A stretch of 64,000 bases of DNA, taken from contig JAXLRM010000003.1 of assembly GCA_046331095.1 (NCBI GenBank), positions 930,001-994,000 on the forward strand. Direction: 5' to 3'. The notes under the pieces were generated by a model, which was not told the origin of the DNA, ran no database searches, and saw only the letters and a list, made by a program, of their open reading frames with translations. A program made the position numbers and the translations under genes. The DNA is from JAIBAC01 sp046331095. GTDB lineage: Bacteria; Actinomycetota; Acidimicrobiia; UBA2766. Shown in pieces: positions 50,738 to 58,154 of the stretch. Position 1 is the stretch's first letter. Each line of letters opens with the position of its first letter.

Positions 50738-51918
50738 TCAGGCGGTCGGGAACAAGTCGGGGCCGGTGCCGCTGCCGAGGACTCTGATGCGGTTCCAGGG
50801 GATGTGGGCCATGTTGTGGTAGTCCCACGCGAGTCCGGCGGCGGGGTACGGGTTGGTGCCGTCCTCGCCGGTGGGGACCTCGAAGGGGAACGCCATGTTG
50901 GCGCCGCCGGTGTCGCCGACGTAGGCGCCGTATGTCTGGAGGGCCTTGGCGATCGTTCGTTCCCCGGGGGTGATGCCCGCGATCGAGTCGACGTCGATGG
51001 AGGGGTCGAGTTGGATGCGGGCGCCTTCGGGTATGCAGTTCGCGGCGCTCGAGTTCCCGTCGGTCTTCGTGGCGGGGTAGCGGAACACCGTGCGACATGC
51101 GTTGGCGGAGGAGAACACGAGGGCGTGGGGGATGTCGCCGTTGCGGATCTCGTTCACGCGTACGAGGCCGGCGAGGCGGGAGATGCCGGCGCCGACGGCG
51201 TTGTTCGTGACCGGTGTGGAGCGGCCGTCGCCGTCGAGGGCAGGACCGCGCCCACGATGCCGACCAGGTGGTGGTGTTGATCTTGCGGGCCTGCCACAGC
51301 TCGTAGCTGTAGCCGCTGGTGCGGTCGACGACGACGAGGTGGCCGTCGCTGCCGGACGCGGCGGCGGCGTTGTCGGGTATCGGGACGAGTTGGTGGGTCA
51401 GGAAGCAGTCGCCCCAGTTCATCGTGCAGGTGACCTTGCCGTGGGGTCGGCGCGTCGGCTTCGTAGACGGGTGTGCCGTACTCGTAGAGGTCGGCGGCGA
51501 TCTTGGATGGGTCGGTGGTGAGCGCGGCGACGATCGCGGCGGAGTCGGCGTCGGTGAGGGTGTCCGCCGCGATCGGGGTGTTCCACGCGCTGGTGGACGC
51601 GAACGGGCGCCACGGCAGCGCCGGTGTCACTGTGCCGGGCACCACCACCGGCGCCACCGGCGGCGGCGTGGCCGGCGGGACCGTGGTCACCGGTGGGGCC
51701 GTGGTCGTCGGCGCTGCCGTCGTCGCGGGCGCCGACGTCGTCGTCGTCGCCGTAGGCGCCCGCGTGGTCGTCGTGGTCGTCGGACGCGTCCGCTTCGCGG
51801 CGAACGATCTCGCACCGGCGCCGGTTGCCCACGTGGCGCAGATCGTCAGCGCGAGGCCGGCCACGACGATCGCGGCGCGCGTGGCGCGGCGGTGTGAGAT
51901 CCGAGACTTGGGGGCCAT
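50738..51918 (-). pseudogene. Frameshifted secreted-domain protein (inverted copy A)
   Basis: The minus strand encodes a signal peptide (AAIVVAGLALTICATWATGA) and a Thr/Pro/Ala linker, then a domain nearly identical to that of the intact gene at 56085, but in three frames. Against that copy it lacks 2 nt near 51436 (CCACGGCAAGG versus CCACGCGTCAAGG) and one base in each of two homopolymers near 51245-51262 (GGGG to GGG, CCCC to CCC), a net loss of 4 nt. Without these it would encode about 390 residues, ending in ten extra residues (GTGPDLFPTA) that the intact copy lacks. Homopolymer losses could be sequencing errors, but the 2-nt change is less easily so. Domain function unknown. Confidence 0.82.
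50771..51673 (-). repeat. 903-bp inverted repeat, copy A
   Basis: It matches 56345-57251 in reverse orientation with very few differences: four deleted bases, one clear codon change (GAC for AAC in the AA[D/N]TLTD segment), and a tight cluster of about ten substitutions near 51070-51100. Identity begins and ends abruptly: beyond GGCCAC on one side and GGCAGC on the other the two loci are unrelated. Confidence 0.9.
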
Positions 51919-52065
51919 GCCGGATTGGTCCTTCCGAGAGGGTCCCAACAGGTATCGGCAGTTCGCGTCGTTTCGCGTGAATCCTGTCGGCCCCCGGCCG
52001 CCCGCGGCGGTCCGTCTTCGTCACGGATCGGCCTCCTGCTCGAGGGCGGTAGGCTCTCCCGACGC

Positions 52066-52992
52066 ATGGGCCGTCTCCTCGTGCTGTGCTGGCACAACGT
52101 GCGCCCGACGTGGGCCTTCCCGTTCCATCCGGACGCGGGCGTGGACGGGTTGGGCAGCCAACTCCGCTTCCTCGACCGCGTCGCGAACTTCGTCCAACTG
52201 CACGAAGCCCTCGCGAAGCTGCGATCCGGGGAACGGCTGCCGCCCCGAGCCGTGGCGGTCACCTTCGACGACGGGTACCGCGACAACGCCGCCACCGCGG
52301 TGCCGCTCCTCGAGCGGATGGGGGTCCCGGCCACCTTCTTCGTGGTCCCCGACTTCGTGGACGGTCTCGCCGATCCGTGGTGGGAGGTGCTCGCGTGGGC
52401 GATCGTCACCACCACGCGCAGATCCCTGGAATGCAACGACAGCACCTTCGAGTTGGCCGCACCCGACGCCCGCGCGCGGGCGGTCACGACGGTGTCGGCC
52501 GCCCTCAAGACGATCGACGCGGACGCACGCGATGCGGAGGTGGGCAAGATCGTCGACCAGCTCGAACCGGCCGGGGACTGGCGCAGCCGGGTCGGCTTCG
52601 CCGACTGGGACGAGGTCCGTGGCATGGGTCGCAACGGCTTCACGATCGGCTCCCACAGCGCCCGCCACGTGATCCTGTCGCGGGAGACCGCCGCCGCGCA
52701 GACCCTCGACATCGGCAGGGCACGCCGACGCATCAGGGACGCCTCGGGTGCGGACGCGGCCGTGCTCGCCTACCCCAACGGCACCGTGGACGACTACACC
52801 GACGCCACGATCACCGCGGCCCGCGCTGCCGGGCACGAGTTCGCCGTCACCACGACCCACGGGCTCAACACGGCTGCCACCGACCCGTTCCGGGTCCGCC
52901 GGTTCGTCATCTACCCCGAGCAGGGCGTCCGCGGCCTCACTCCCGTGCTCAGGTACGGGCTCGACTCCCTGCGCAGACGTCGCACCACCTGA
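52066..52992 (+). CDS. Polysaccharide deacetylase (NodB domain)
   Basis: A 308-aa protein that starts LVLCWHNVRP and has the NodB metal site: AVTFDDGYRDNAA, GSHSARHVILS (HxxxH) and LAYPNGTVDDYT. No signal peptide is seen, so it is probably cytoplasmic and may act on a precursor or lipid-linked sugar. An ATG at 52066 lies 10 nt after a -10-like TAGGCT (52050-52055), so the leader would be very short. It is divergent from the pseudogene and sits inside the inverted-repeat-bounded segment with the flippase. Confidence 0.88.
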   Translation: MGRLLVLCWHNVRPTWAFPFHPDAGVDGLGSQLRFLDRVANFVQLHEALAKLRSGERLPPRAVAVTFDDGYRDNAATAVPLLERMGVPATFFVVPDFVDGLADPWWEVLAWAIVTTTRRSLECNDSTFELAAPDARARAVTTVSAALKTIDADARDAEVGKIVDQLEPAGDWRSRVGFADWDEVRGMGRNGFTIGSHSARHVILSRETAAAQTLDIGRARRRIRDASGADAAVLAYPNGTVDDYTDATITAARAAGHEFAVTTTHGLNTAATDPFRVRRFVIYPEQGVRGLTPVLRYGLDSLRRRRTT

Positions 52993-53011
52993 AGACCGGC
53001 CGCGTTCGGGG

Positions 53012-53116
53012 GTTGGAGAACAGACCGGCCACCTGACCGGGTTTGGAGAACGGGAGTGCGCCCGGAGGGCGCTCCTCTTCTCCAACCGTCGGATCCTGGC
53101 CGTCCTGTTCTCCAAC
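53012..53116. terminator. Nested inverted repeats between convergent genes
   Basis: The outer arms (GTTGGAGAACAG... at 53012-53031 and its complement at 53097-53116) match with two differences. Inside them a second hairpin pairs 53041-53063 with 53067-53086 around GGAGTGCGCCC GGA GGGCGCTCC. The 8-mer TTGGAGAA thus occurs twice in each orientation. It lies between the converging deacetylase and flippase and is probably a bidirectional terminator. Confidence 0.65.
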
Positions 53117-53145
53117 GGCGGGCCCGTGGGACTACGGCCGGCCTC

Positions 53146-54681
53146 TCATCCGAGGGCGGTCGCCTCGGACTCGCGCCGGCGGAAGCTGGCGGCCAGGTCG
53201 CGGATCTCGGCGAACATGTCACGGGCGAACAAGGTCATCCCGAGCGCCCCACCGGCGCAACCGGCAGCGACGATGGCCACCAACGAGACGACGTCGGGCG
53301 TGTTCATGATCAGGCGCACGGGCACGGCGAATACCACGATCCCCAGCGTCGTGACGATCGCGGGCCGCATCGCCGCGAAGTCCTCGCGCAGCCGCGTGCC
53401 GATGATCCTGTCGGCGAGGACGAGACGGGTGACGGCGTACAGGAACTTGCTCACGAGGTGCACGACCGCGACCCAGACGATGCCGTAGCGCGCTGCGAAC
53501 ACGAACCCGAGAACCGACCCGATGGCGAACGGGACGTTGATGCCGAGCATCAGGCCGGGCCGGCCCAGGGCGGTGTAGACGTCGCCCGACCCGTATCCGA
53601 TCGAGCTGATCCCGAGCGCCACCGCGATCACCGACATCGTCGCGACCGAACCCGCCCACTTGTCCCCGAAGAACACGAGGATGAACGGCTGGGCGACGAT
53701 CGCGAGGCCGACACCGACCGGGAAGCCGAAGAGGGTGACGACTCTGAGGCTCTTGAGCGCCGCGCGGCGGAACACGTCGTCGCCGATCGTGCGGGCCCTC
53801 GCGTAGGTCGGGTACGCGACGCTGGAGAAGACCCAGAGCGTGTTGCTGATGACGAGCTCGGGGAGCTGGAAGGCGATCTTGTACTCGCCCAGCGCCGTGG
53901 GGCCGAGGCGGTGACCCACGATGAAGTAGTCGGCGTTGGTCCCGACCTGGGACAGGGCCTTCATGCCGACCAAGGGCATGCCGAACTTCAACAAGCCTTT
54001 CGCCAAGTCGCGGTCGATCGTGAAGCGTGGCACGAACGGAACCATGATCCAGTTGAGGACGGAGCCGACGGCATCGGACGCGAGCCCGCCGACGACGATC
54101 GCCCACGGCCCGAAGCCCGACAGCGCCAGGGCGATGCTGACACCGAATCGCGTGACGGCACGGCCGGTGTCGGCGACGGTGCGCTTCTTGAACTGGAGGT
54201 CGCGCTGGAGGATGGCGTCGTTGATCTGCCCGAACGACCGCAGCAGCAGCGACAGCGGAACCACCGCGAACAGGAGCCGGTACTCCGGGGACTGCTGGAA
54301 CGCCGCGAGCACGAAGTAGCCGAGCAACGACGCCGCCACGGTGAGCACCGTCATCAGGATCAAGTTCACCGTGAAGGCCGTCTGCACGCGGCGCGTGATG
54401 CCCTTCTCCTGGTGGTAGATCAGTGCGCTGCCCAGTCCGTCGTCGACTCCGACGTCGAGGAAGATCATCAGGCTCGTCGCTCCCGCGACGACACCGAAGT
54501 CCTCCGGTGTGAGGAGGCGGGCGAGGATTATGAGGCCGGCGAACTGCGCGAAGCGGTTCGTGAACGTCGAGACCACACCCCAGAAGAAGTTGCGGACGGC
54601 GCTGTGCTTGACGGCGGTCGCCGCGGAAGTCGTCTCGTCAGCGCCGGTCGGGGCTGCGGCGGGGTCGTCGCGGCCCGCCAT
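53146..54681 (-). CDS. Oligosaccharide flippase (Wzx/MATE-like)
   Basis: A 511-aa membrane protein with about 12-14 helices. It begins with a short cytoplasmic tail, then VRNFFWGVVSTFTNRFAQFAGLIIL, LARLLTPEDFGVVA and AILQRDLQFKKRTVADTGRAV, typical of the polysaccharide synthesis flippase family (RfbX/Wzx, Polysacc_synt_C). It should move lipid-linked repeat units across the membrane. The ATG at 54681 overlaps the upstream glycosyltransferase stop by one base (TGATG). Confidence 0.9.
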   Translation of the reverse strand: MAGRDDPAAAPTGADETTSAATAVKHSAVRNFFWGVVSTFTNRFAQFAGLIILARLLTPEDFGVVAGATSLMIFLDVGVDDGLGSALIYHQEKGITRRVQTAFTVNLILMTVLTVAASLLGYFVLAAFQQSPEYRLLFAVVPLSLLLRSFGQINDAILQRDLQFKKRTVADTGRAVTRFGVSIALALSGFGPWAIVVGGLASDAVGSVLNWIMVPFVPRFTIDRDLAKGLLKFGMPLVGMKALSQVGTNADYFIVGHRLGPTALGEYKIAFQLPELVISNTLWVFSSVAYPTYARARTIGDDVFRRAALKSLRVVTLFGFPVGVGLAIVAQPFILVFFGDKWAGSVATMSVIAVALGISSIGYGSGDVYTALGRPGLMLGINVPFAIGSVLGFVFAARYGIVWVAVVHLVSKFLYAVTRLVLADRIIGTRLREDFAAMRPAIVTTLGIVVFAVPVRLIMNTPDVVSLVAIVAAGCAGGALGMTLFARDMFAEIRDLAASFRRRESEATALG

Positions 54682-55910
54682 CACGCCGAGCCGCTCGCGT
54701 CGCCTCGGCGCAGCTCGCAAAGCACGGTCGACACACGCTCGGCGACCACCTGCCACGAAGACTCGCGCTCGAGGCGCTCCCGGCCGGCGTCGCCCATACG
54801 AGTCGCGAGGCCGGCGTCGTCGAGGAGCCGGACGAGAGCGTCCGCCACGGCGTGCGCGTCGGACGTCGGCACGACGAAACCCGTCGAGCCGTCCTGGACC
54901 GCGGCCGCGAGGTCGCCCGTGTCGGTCACGACCACCGGACGCCCGAACGTCTGTGCCAGGTGCACGACTCCACTCTGGTTCGCGAACGTGTAGGGAGCTA
55001 CGACCGCGCGGGCAGCCCCGAAGAGCCGGGCCACGTCGTCGACCGGTACGTAGCCCGGCCGCAGATCGACCGCCAGCGCCCGTGCCTCCGCGGTGAGGGC
55101 CACGACGTCGATCGTCTTCGCAGGAGTGCCCGCCATGACAAGTTCGGCATCGGGGCGGCGCTGCTTGACCTCCGCCCAGGCTTCGAGGAGCACGTCGATG
55201 CCCTTGTAACGGTCCCAATTGCCGAAGAACAGGACCGACGGGCCGCACTCGCCGGGGGCCGTGACCGTTCCCGGTTCCGCGTCGTCGAGGTAGAAGTCCT
55301 CGTTGCCGTGGGGGATGACCTCTACGCGGCGGACCGACGGCCAGGACTCGCGGAGCTGATCGCGAGAACGCTTCCCCAGGACGAACACGCAGTCGAGGCG
55401 GCTCATCACGCGACGCAAGGACCACGCCATCGGTCCGCGGTCACGATGGAGACCTCCGCCGGACCGGGTCTCGGTGTAGGGCACGGGTGTGTGGGCGATG
55501 CTCGCCATCACCGGCGCGCCGGGCCGACCGGCCATCCACGACACCACGAACCCGTCGATGGCGAAGTGCATGTCCGACCAGAGCACGACGTCGAAGCCGG
55601 CGGCTCCGACGTAGGACGCCACCCGGCGCCACGACTCCCCGTACCGCAATGCCCGTCCCACACGCCGCAGTTGGGTCCGCCACCTGTGTCCTTCGCCCGT
55701 GCCCGGCGTCCACGTCGGGAGGATCTCGCGGACGCGGAGCGAGCTGCCCGTGCGCATCTCGGGGTCACGGCCGGTCAGCAACTCCACGTCGTGGCCGAGG
55801 TCGGCGAGGGCCTCGGCAAGCTGGAACGTGAACTGGAAGAGGCCACCTGCGGGCAGGAACTCGACCAGGACGATGCGGAGTCGCCGTCGAGCCCCTCGAG
55901 AACCGGACAT
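54681..55910 (-). CDS. Family 4 glycosyltransferase
   Basis: A 409-aa GT-B enzyme: RIVLVEFLPAGGLFQFTFQLAEAL, IPHGNEDFYL, VLFFGNWDRYKGIDVLLEAW, PGYVPVDDVARLFGAARAVVAPY and the donor site NQSGVVHLAQTFGRPVVVTD. The E of the usual ExxxxxE motif is replaced by Q/N-type residues (NQSGVVHLAQ), as in several rhamnosyl/fucosyl-like GT4 members. It forms a two-gene operon with the flippase. Acceptor and donor unknown. Confidence 0.88.
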   Translation of the reverse strand: MSGSRGARRRLRIVLVEFLPAGGLFQFTFQLAEALADLGHDVELLTGRDPEMRTGSSLRVREILPTWTPGTGEGHRWRTQLRRVGRALRYGESWRRVASYVGAAGFDVVLWSDMHFAIDGFVVSWMAGRPGAPVMASIAHTPVPYTETRSGGGLHRDRGPMAWSLRRVMSRLDCVFVLGKRSRDQLRESWPSVRRVEVIPHGNEDFYLDDAEPGTVTAPGECGPSVLFFGNWDRYKGIDVLLEAWAEVKQRRPDAELVMAGTPAKTIDVVALTAEARALAVDLRPGYVPVDDVARLFGAARAVVAPYTFANQSGVVHLAQTFGRPVVVTDTGDLAAAVQDGSTGFVVPTSDAHAVADALVRLLDDAGLATRMGDAGRERLERESSWQVVAERVSTVLCELRRGDASGSA

Positions 55911-55995
55911 GCGCGACTCGCTGATGGGGATTGCGGACGGCCACCCTACATCGACCCCGGACGCGGCCTTTCTGACCCGGGAACGGGACATTTCG

Positions 55996-56001
55996 TAGAA
56001 T
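55996..56001 (+). promoter_or_regulatory. -10 box upstream of the intact secreted-domain gene
   Basis: TAGAAT lies about 84 nt before the ATG at 56085, with a weak -35 (TCTGAC at 55971-55976). A short hairpin, CGTGG cacaaa CCACG, follows at the expected start of the transcript, so this message should have a leader of about 75 nt. Confidence 0.4.
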
Positions 56002-56084
56002 CGTGGCACAAACCACGCAGGTGTCCTGCCCGAGAGGGGCCGCCCCCCTCGAGGGTCGACCACCGCCATGCCATGGAGGTCTCC

Positions 56085-57254
56085 ATGGAGGCCGTCAGAC
56101 TCCGCACACACCGGCCCGGGCGCATCCCGGCGCGCCGGGGGTCGCTGCGCTCGGTGATGGTGCTCCTCGTGGTCGTCGTGCTCTCCGCGGCGGTGGCCAC
56201 GACGGGCCCGGCGCGCGTCGGTGCCCGGACGGCCGCCGCCGACGACTACCCCGACACCCTCACTTGCACCCCCGCCGAATGCAGCGGCGGCATCGCCCTG
56301 CTCCTCTGGGCGATCCTGTGGGCATTGAGCCACGGCTACAACCAGGCCACGCCGCCGCCGGTGGCGCCGGTGGTGGTGCCCGGCACAGTGACACCGGCGC
56401 TGCCGTGGCGCCCGTTCGCGTCCACCAGCGCGTGGAACACCCCGATCGCGGCGAACACCCTCACCGACGCCGACTCCGCCGCGATCGTCGCCGCGCTCAC
56501 CACCGACCCATCCAAGATCGCCGCCGACCTCTACGAGTACGGCACACCCGTCTACGAAGCCGACGCGTCGACCCCACGCGTCAAGGTCACCTGCACGATG
56601 AACTGGGGCGACTGCTTCCTGACCCACCAACTCGTCCCGATACCCGACAACGCCGCCGCCGCGTCCGGCAGCGACGGCCACCTCGTCGTCGTCGACCGCA
56701 CCAGCGGCTACAGCTACGAGCTGTGGCAGGCCCGCAAGATCAACACCACCACCTGGTCGGCATCGTGGGGCGCGGTCCTGCCCCTCGACGGCGACGGCCG
56801 CTCCACACCGGTCACGAACAACGCCGTCGGCGCCGGCATCTCCCGCCTCGCCGGCCTCGTACGCGTGAACGAGATCCGCAACGGCGACATCCCCCACGCC
56901 CTCGTGTTCTCCTCCGCCAAGGCCTGCCGCGGCTCCTACCGCTACCCCGCCACCACGACCGACGGGAACTCGAGCGCCGCGAACTGCATACCCGAAGGCG
57001 CCCGCATCCAACTCGACCCCTCCATCGACGTCGACTCGATCGCGGGCATCACCCCCGGGGAACGAACGATCGCCAAGGCCCTCCAGACATACGGCGCCTA
57101 CGTCGGCGACACCGGCGGCGCCAACATGGCGTTCCCCTTCGAGGTCCCCACCGGCGAGGACGGCACCAACCCGTACCCCGCCGCCGGACTCGCGTGGGAC
57201 TACCACAACATGGCCCACATCCCCTGGAACCGCATCAGAGTCCTCGGCAGCTGA
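56085..57254 (+). CDS. Secreted or membrane-anchored protein of unknown function (intact copy B)
   Basis: A 389-aa protein. GGAGGT 4-5 nt before the ATG at 56085 decides this start over the ATG at 56073. A basic N-terminus and VMVLLVVVVLSAAVATTGPA form a signal or anchor. A Cys-containing segment (LTCTPAECSGGIALLLWAILWAL) with a second hydrophobic stretch follows, then a domain of about 290 residues (WRPFASTSAWNTPIA, VKVTCTMNWGDCFLTHQLV, YELWQARKINTTTWSASWG, HMPWNR-like HIPWNRIRVLG end). I do not recognise the domain; the WSASWG and YELW segments suggest a carbohydrate-active or carbohydrate-binding beta-rich fold. It sits among polysaccharide genes. Confidence 0.8.
   Translation: MEAVRLRTHRPGRIPARRGSLRSVMVLLVVVVLSAAVATTGPARVGARTAAADDYPDTLTCTPAECSGGIALLLWAILWALSHGYNQATPPPVAPVVVPGTVTPALPWRPFASTSAWNTPIAANTLTDADSAAIVAALTTDPSKIAADLYEYGTPVYEADASTPRVKVTCTMNWGDCFLTHQLVPIPDNAAAASGSDGHLVVVDRTSGYSYELWQARKINTTTWSASWGAVLPLDGDGRSTPVTNNAVGAGISRLAGLVRVNEIRNGDIPHALVFSSAKACRGSYRYPATTTDGNSSAANCIPEGARIQLDPSIDVDSIAGITPGERTIAKALQTYGAYVGDTGGANMAFPFEVPTGEDGTNPYPAAGLAWDYHNMAHIPWNRIRVLGS
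56345..57251 (+). repeat. 907-bp inverted repeat, copy B
   Basis: Reverse-complement partner of 50771-51673. The length difference of 4 bp is fully explained by the bases missing from copy A. The repeat covers only the shared domain; the first ~87 residues of the protein lie outside it. Confidence 0.9.
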
Positions 57255-57301
57255 CCCTGCCGATAGGGCTCGCCTCCGGACAAGTAGTGCGTTGCCGGCG
57301 C

Positions 57302-57319
57302 GCCAGGGGATGTCCTGGC
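57302..57319. terminator. Short hairpin after copy B
   Basis: GCCAGG (57302-57307) pairs with CCTGGC (57314-57319) around a 6-nt loop, 48 nt after the stop of the secreted protein. Modest stem, no U-tract. Confidence 0.35.
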
Positions 57320-57385
57320 CGTCGAGAGTGCCAAACGCCGTTCGGAGGCGCCCTTACCCCCGTCCGGGGCGTAGCGGAGCGCAAG

Positions 57386-57391
57386 TAGCAT
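57386..57391 (+). promoter_or_regulatory. -10 box of a leaderless promoter for the Wzz-like gene
   Basis: TAGCAT is followed by exactly 7 nt and then the ATG at 57399, so transcription should begin at the start codon. It matches the spacing at 4477 and 62752. Confidence 0.5.
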
Positions 57392-57398
57392 CCACCGA

Positions 57399-58142
57399 AT
57401 GTCAACCGCAACCAACTCGACCCCGAGGCGGCGGCGCCCACTCCGGATGAGCATCGTCGCCGGCACGATCGCGTTCGCCGCCGTAGCCGCGGCCGGATCG
57501 GTGTACGTGCTCGGCCGGCCGACGACGTACACGGCCACGGCGTCCGTTGTGGTGCTGCCGTCGAGGAGTGTCTCCGAGACCGCCGTCAGCGGGTACTACG
57601 AGACCCTCTCGCGAGGACAGATCGTCGAGACCTACGCGGAGATGTTCCGCCTGCCCGAGTGGTCGAATGCAGCGATCAGCGCGCAGAACCTCTCGACCGA
57701 CACCAGTGCCGAGATCGAGACATCCGCTTCGGTGGTGCCGTCCACCGCCGTGATCGACGTGACAGCGACAGCGCCCAGCGGGGCGACTGCCGAGGCCGTC
57801 GTCGACGACCTGGTCAACCGGACCTCGCAGTACATCGCGAGCCTGTCCCAGCCCTACGACGTGCGCCCGATCAGCGACGCCACCGGCACGGCCAAGGCCT
57901 CGGGTATACCGAAGGTTCCCTTCCTCGCCGTCGTACTCGTGGTCGGAGCCGTCGTCGGCGTCGCCGTCCAGCAGTTGACCCTCGGCCTGGTGCGGGCCAG
58001 GGAGCGCTCGCGGCCGCCGTCGCGGGTGCCGCCCCGGGAGGCGACCGGTCCCGCCGGCACCGACACGGGCGGCGGCGCGATCGCCCAGACGGAAGGCACG
58101 CTGACCGACGCACGGGCCATGACCTGGTCTGACGCGCCCTAA
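57399..58142 (+). CDS. Wzz-like chain-length/polysaccharide co-polymerase protein
   Basis: A 247-aa protein with two membrane helices: SIVAGTIAFAAVAAAGSVYVL near the start and KVPFLAVVLVVGAVVGVAV near residue 185. Between them lies an extracytoplasmic domain (PTTYTATASVVVLPSR, YYETLSRGQIVETYAEMF, TAPSGATAEAVVDDLVNR) as in Wzz and the non-kinase part of CapA-type proteins. A Pro-rich cytoplasmic tail follows; no kinase domain is present. It should set polymer length together with the downstream polymerase, which begins 12 bp after its stop. Confidence 0.82.
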   Translation: MSTATNSTPRRRRPLRMSIVAGTIAFAAVAAAGSVYVLGRPTTYTATASVVVLPSRSVSETAVSGYYETLSRGQIVETYAEMFRLPEWSNAAISAQNLSTDTSAEIETSASVVPSTAVIDVTATAPSGATAEAVVDDLVNRTSQYIASLSQPYDVRPISDATGTAKASGIPKVPFLAVVLVVGAVVGVAVQQLTLGLVRARERSRPPSRVPPREATGPAGTDTGGGAIAQTEGTLTDARAMTWSDAP

Positions 58143-58154
58143 GGCCGACGATCC

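Noticed and set aside
54852..56084. An open frame upstream of the secreted-domain gene
   Set aside because: It is antisense to the glycosyltransferase at 54681-55910 and lacks motifs. A good ribosome site and a signal peptide mark the start at 56085.
50771..57251. Inverted repeats considered as ends of a composite transposon
   Set aside because: No transposase or target-site duplication was seen, and the repeats are coding cassettes of a secreted protein.
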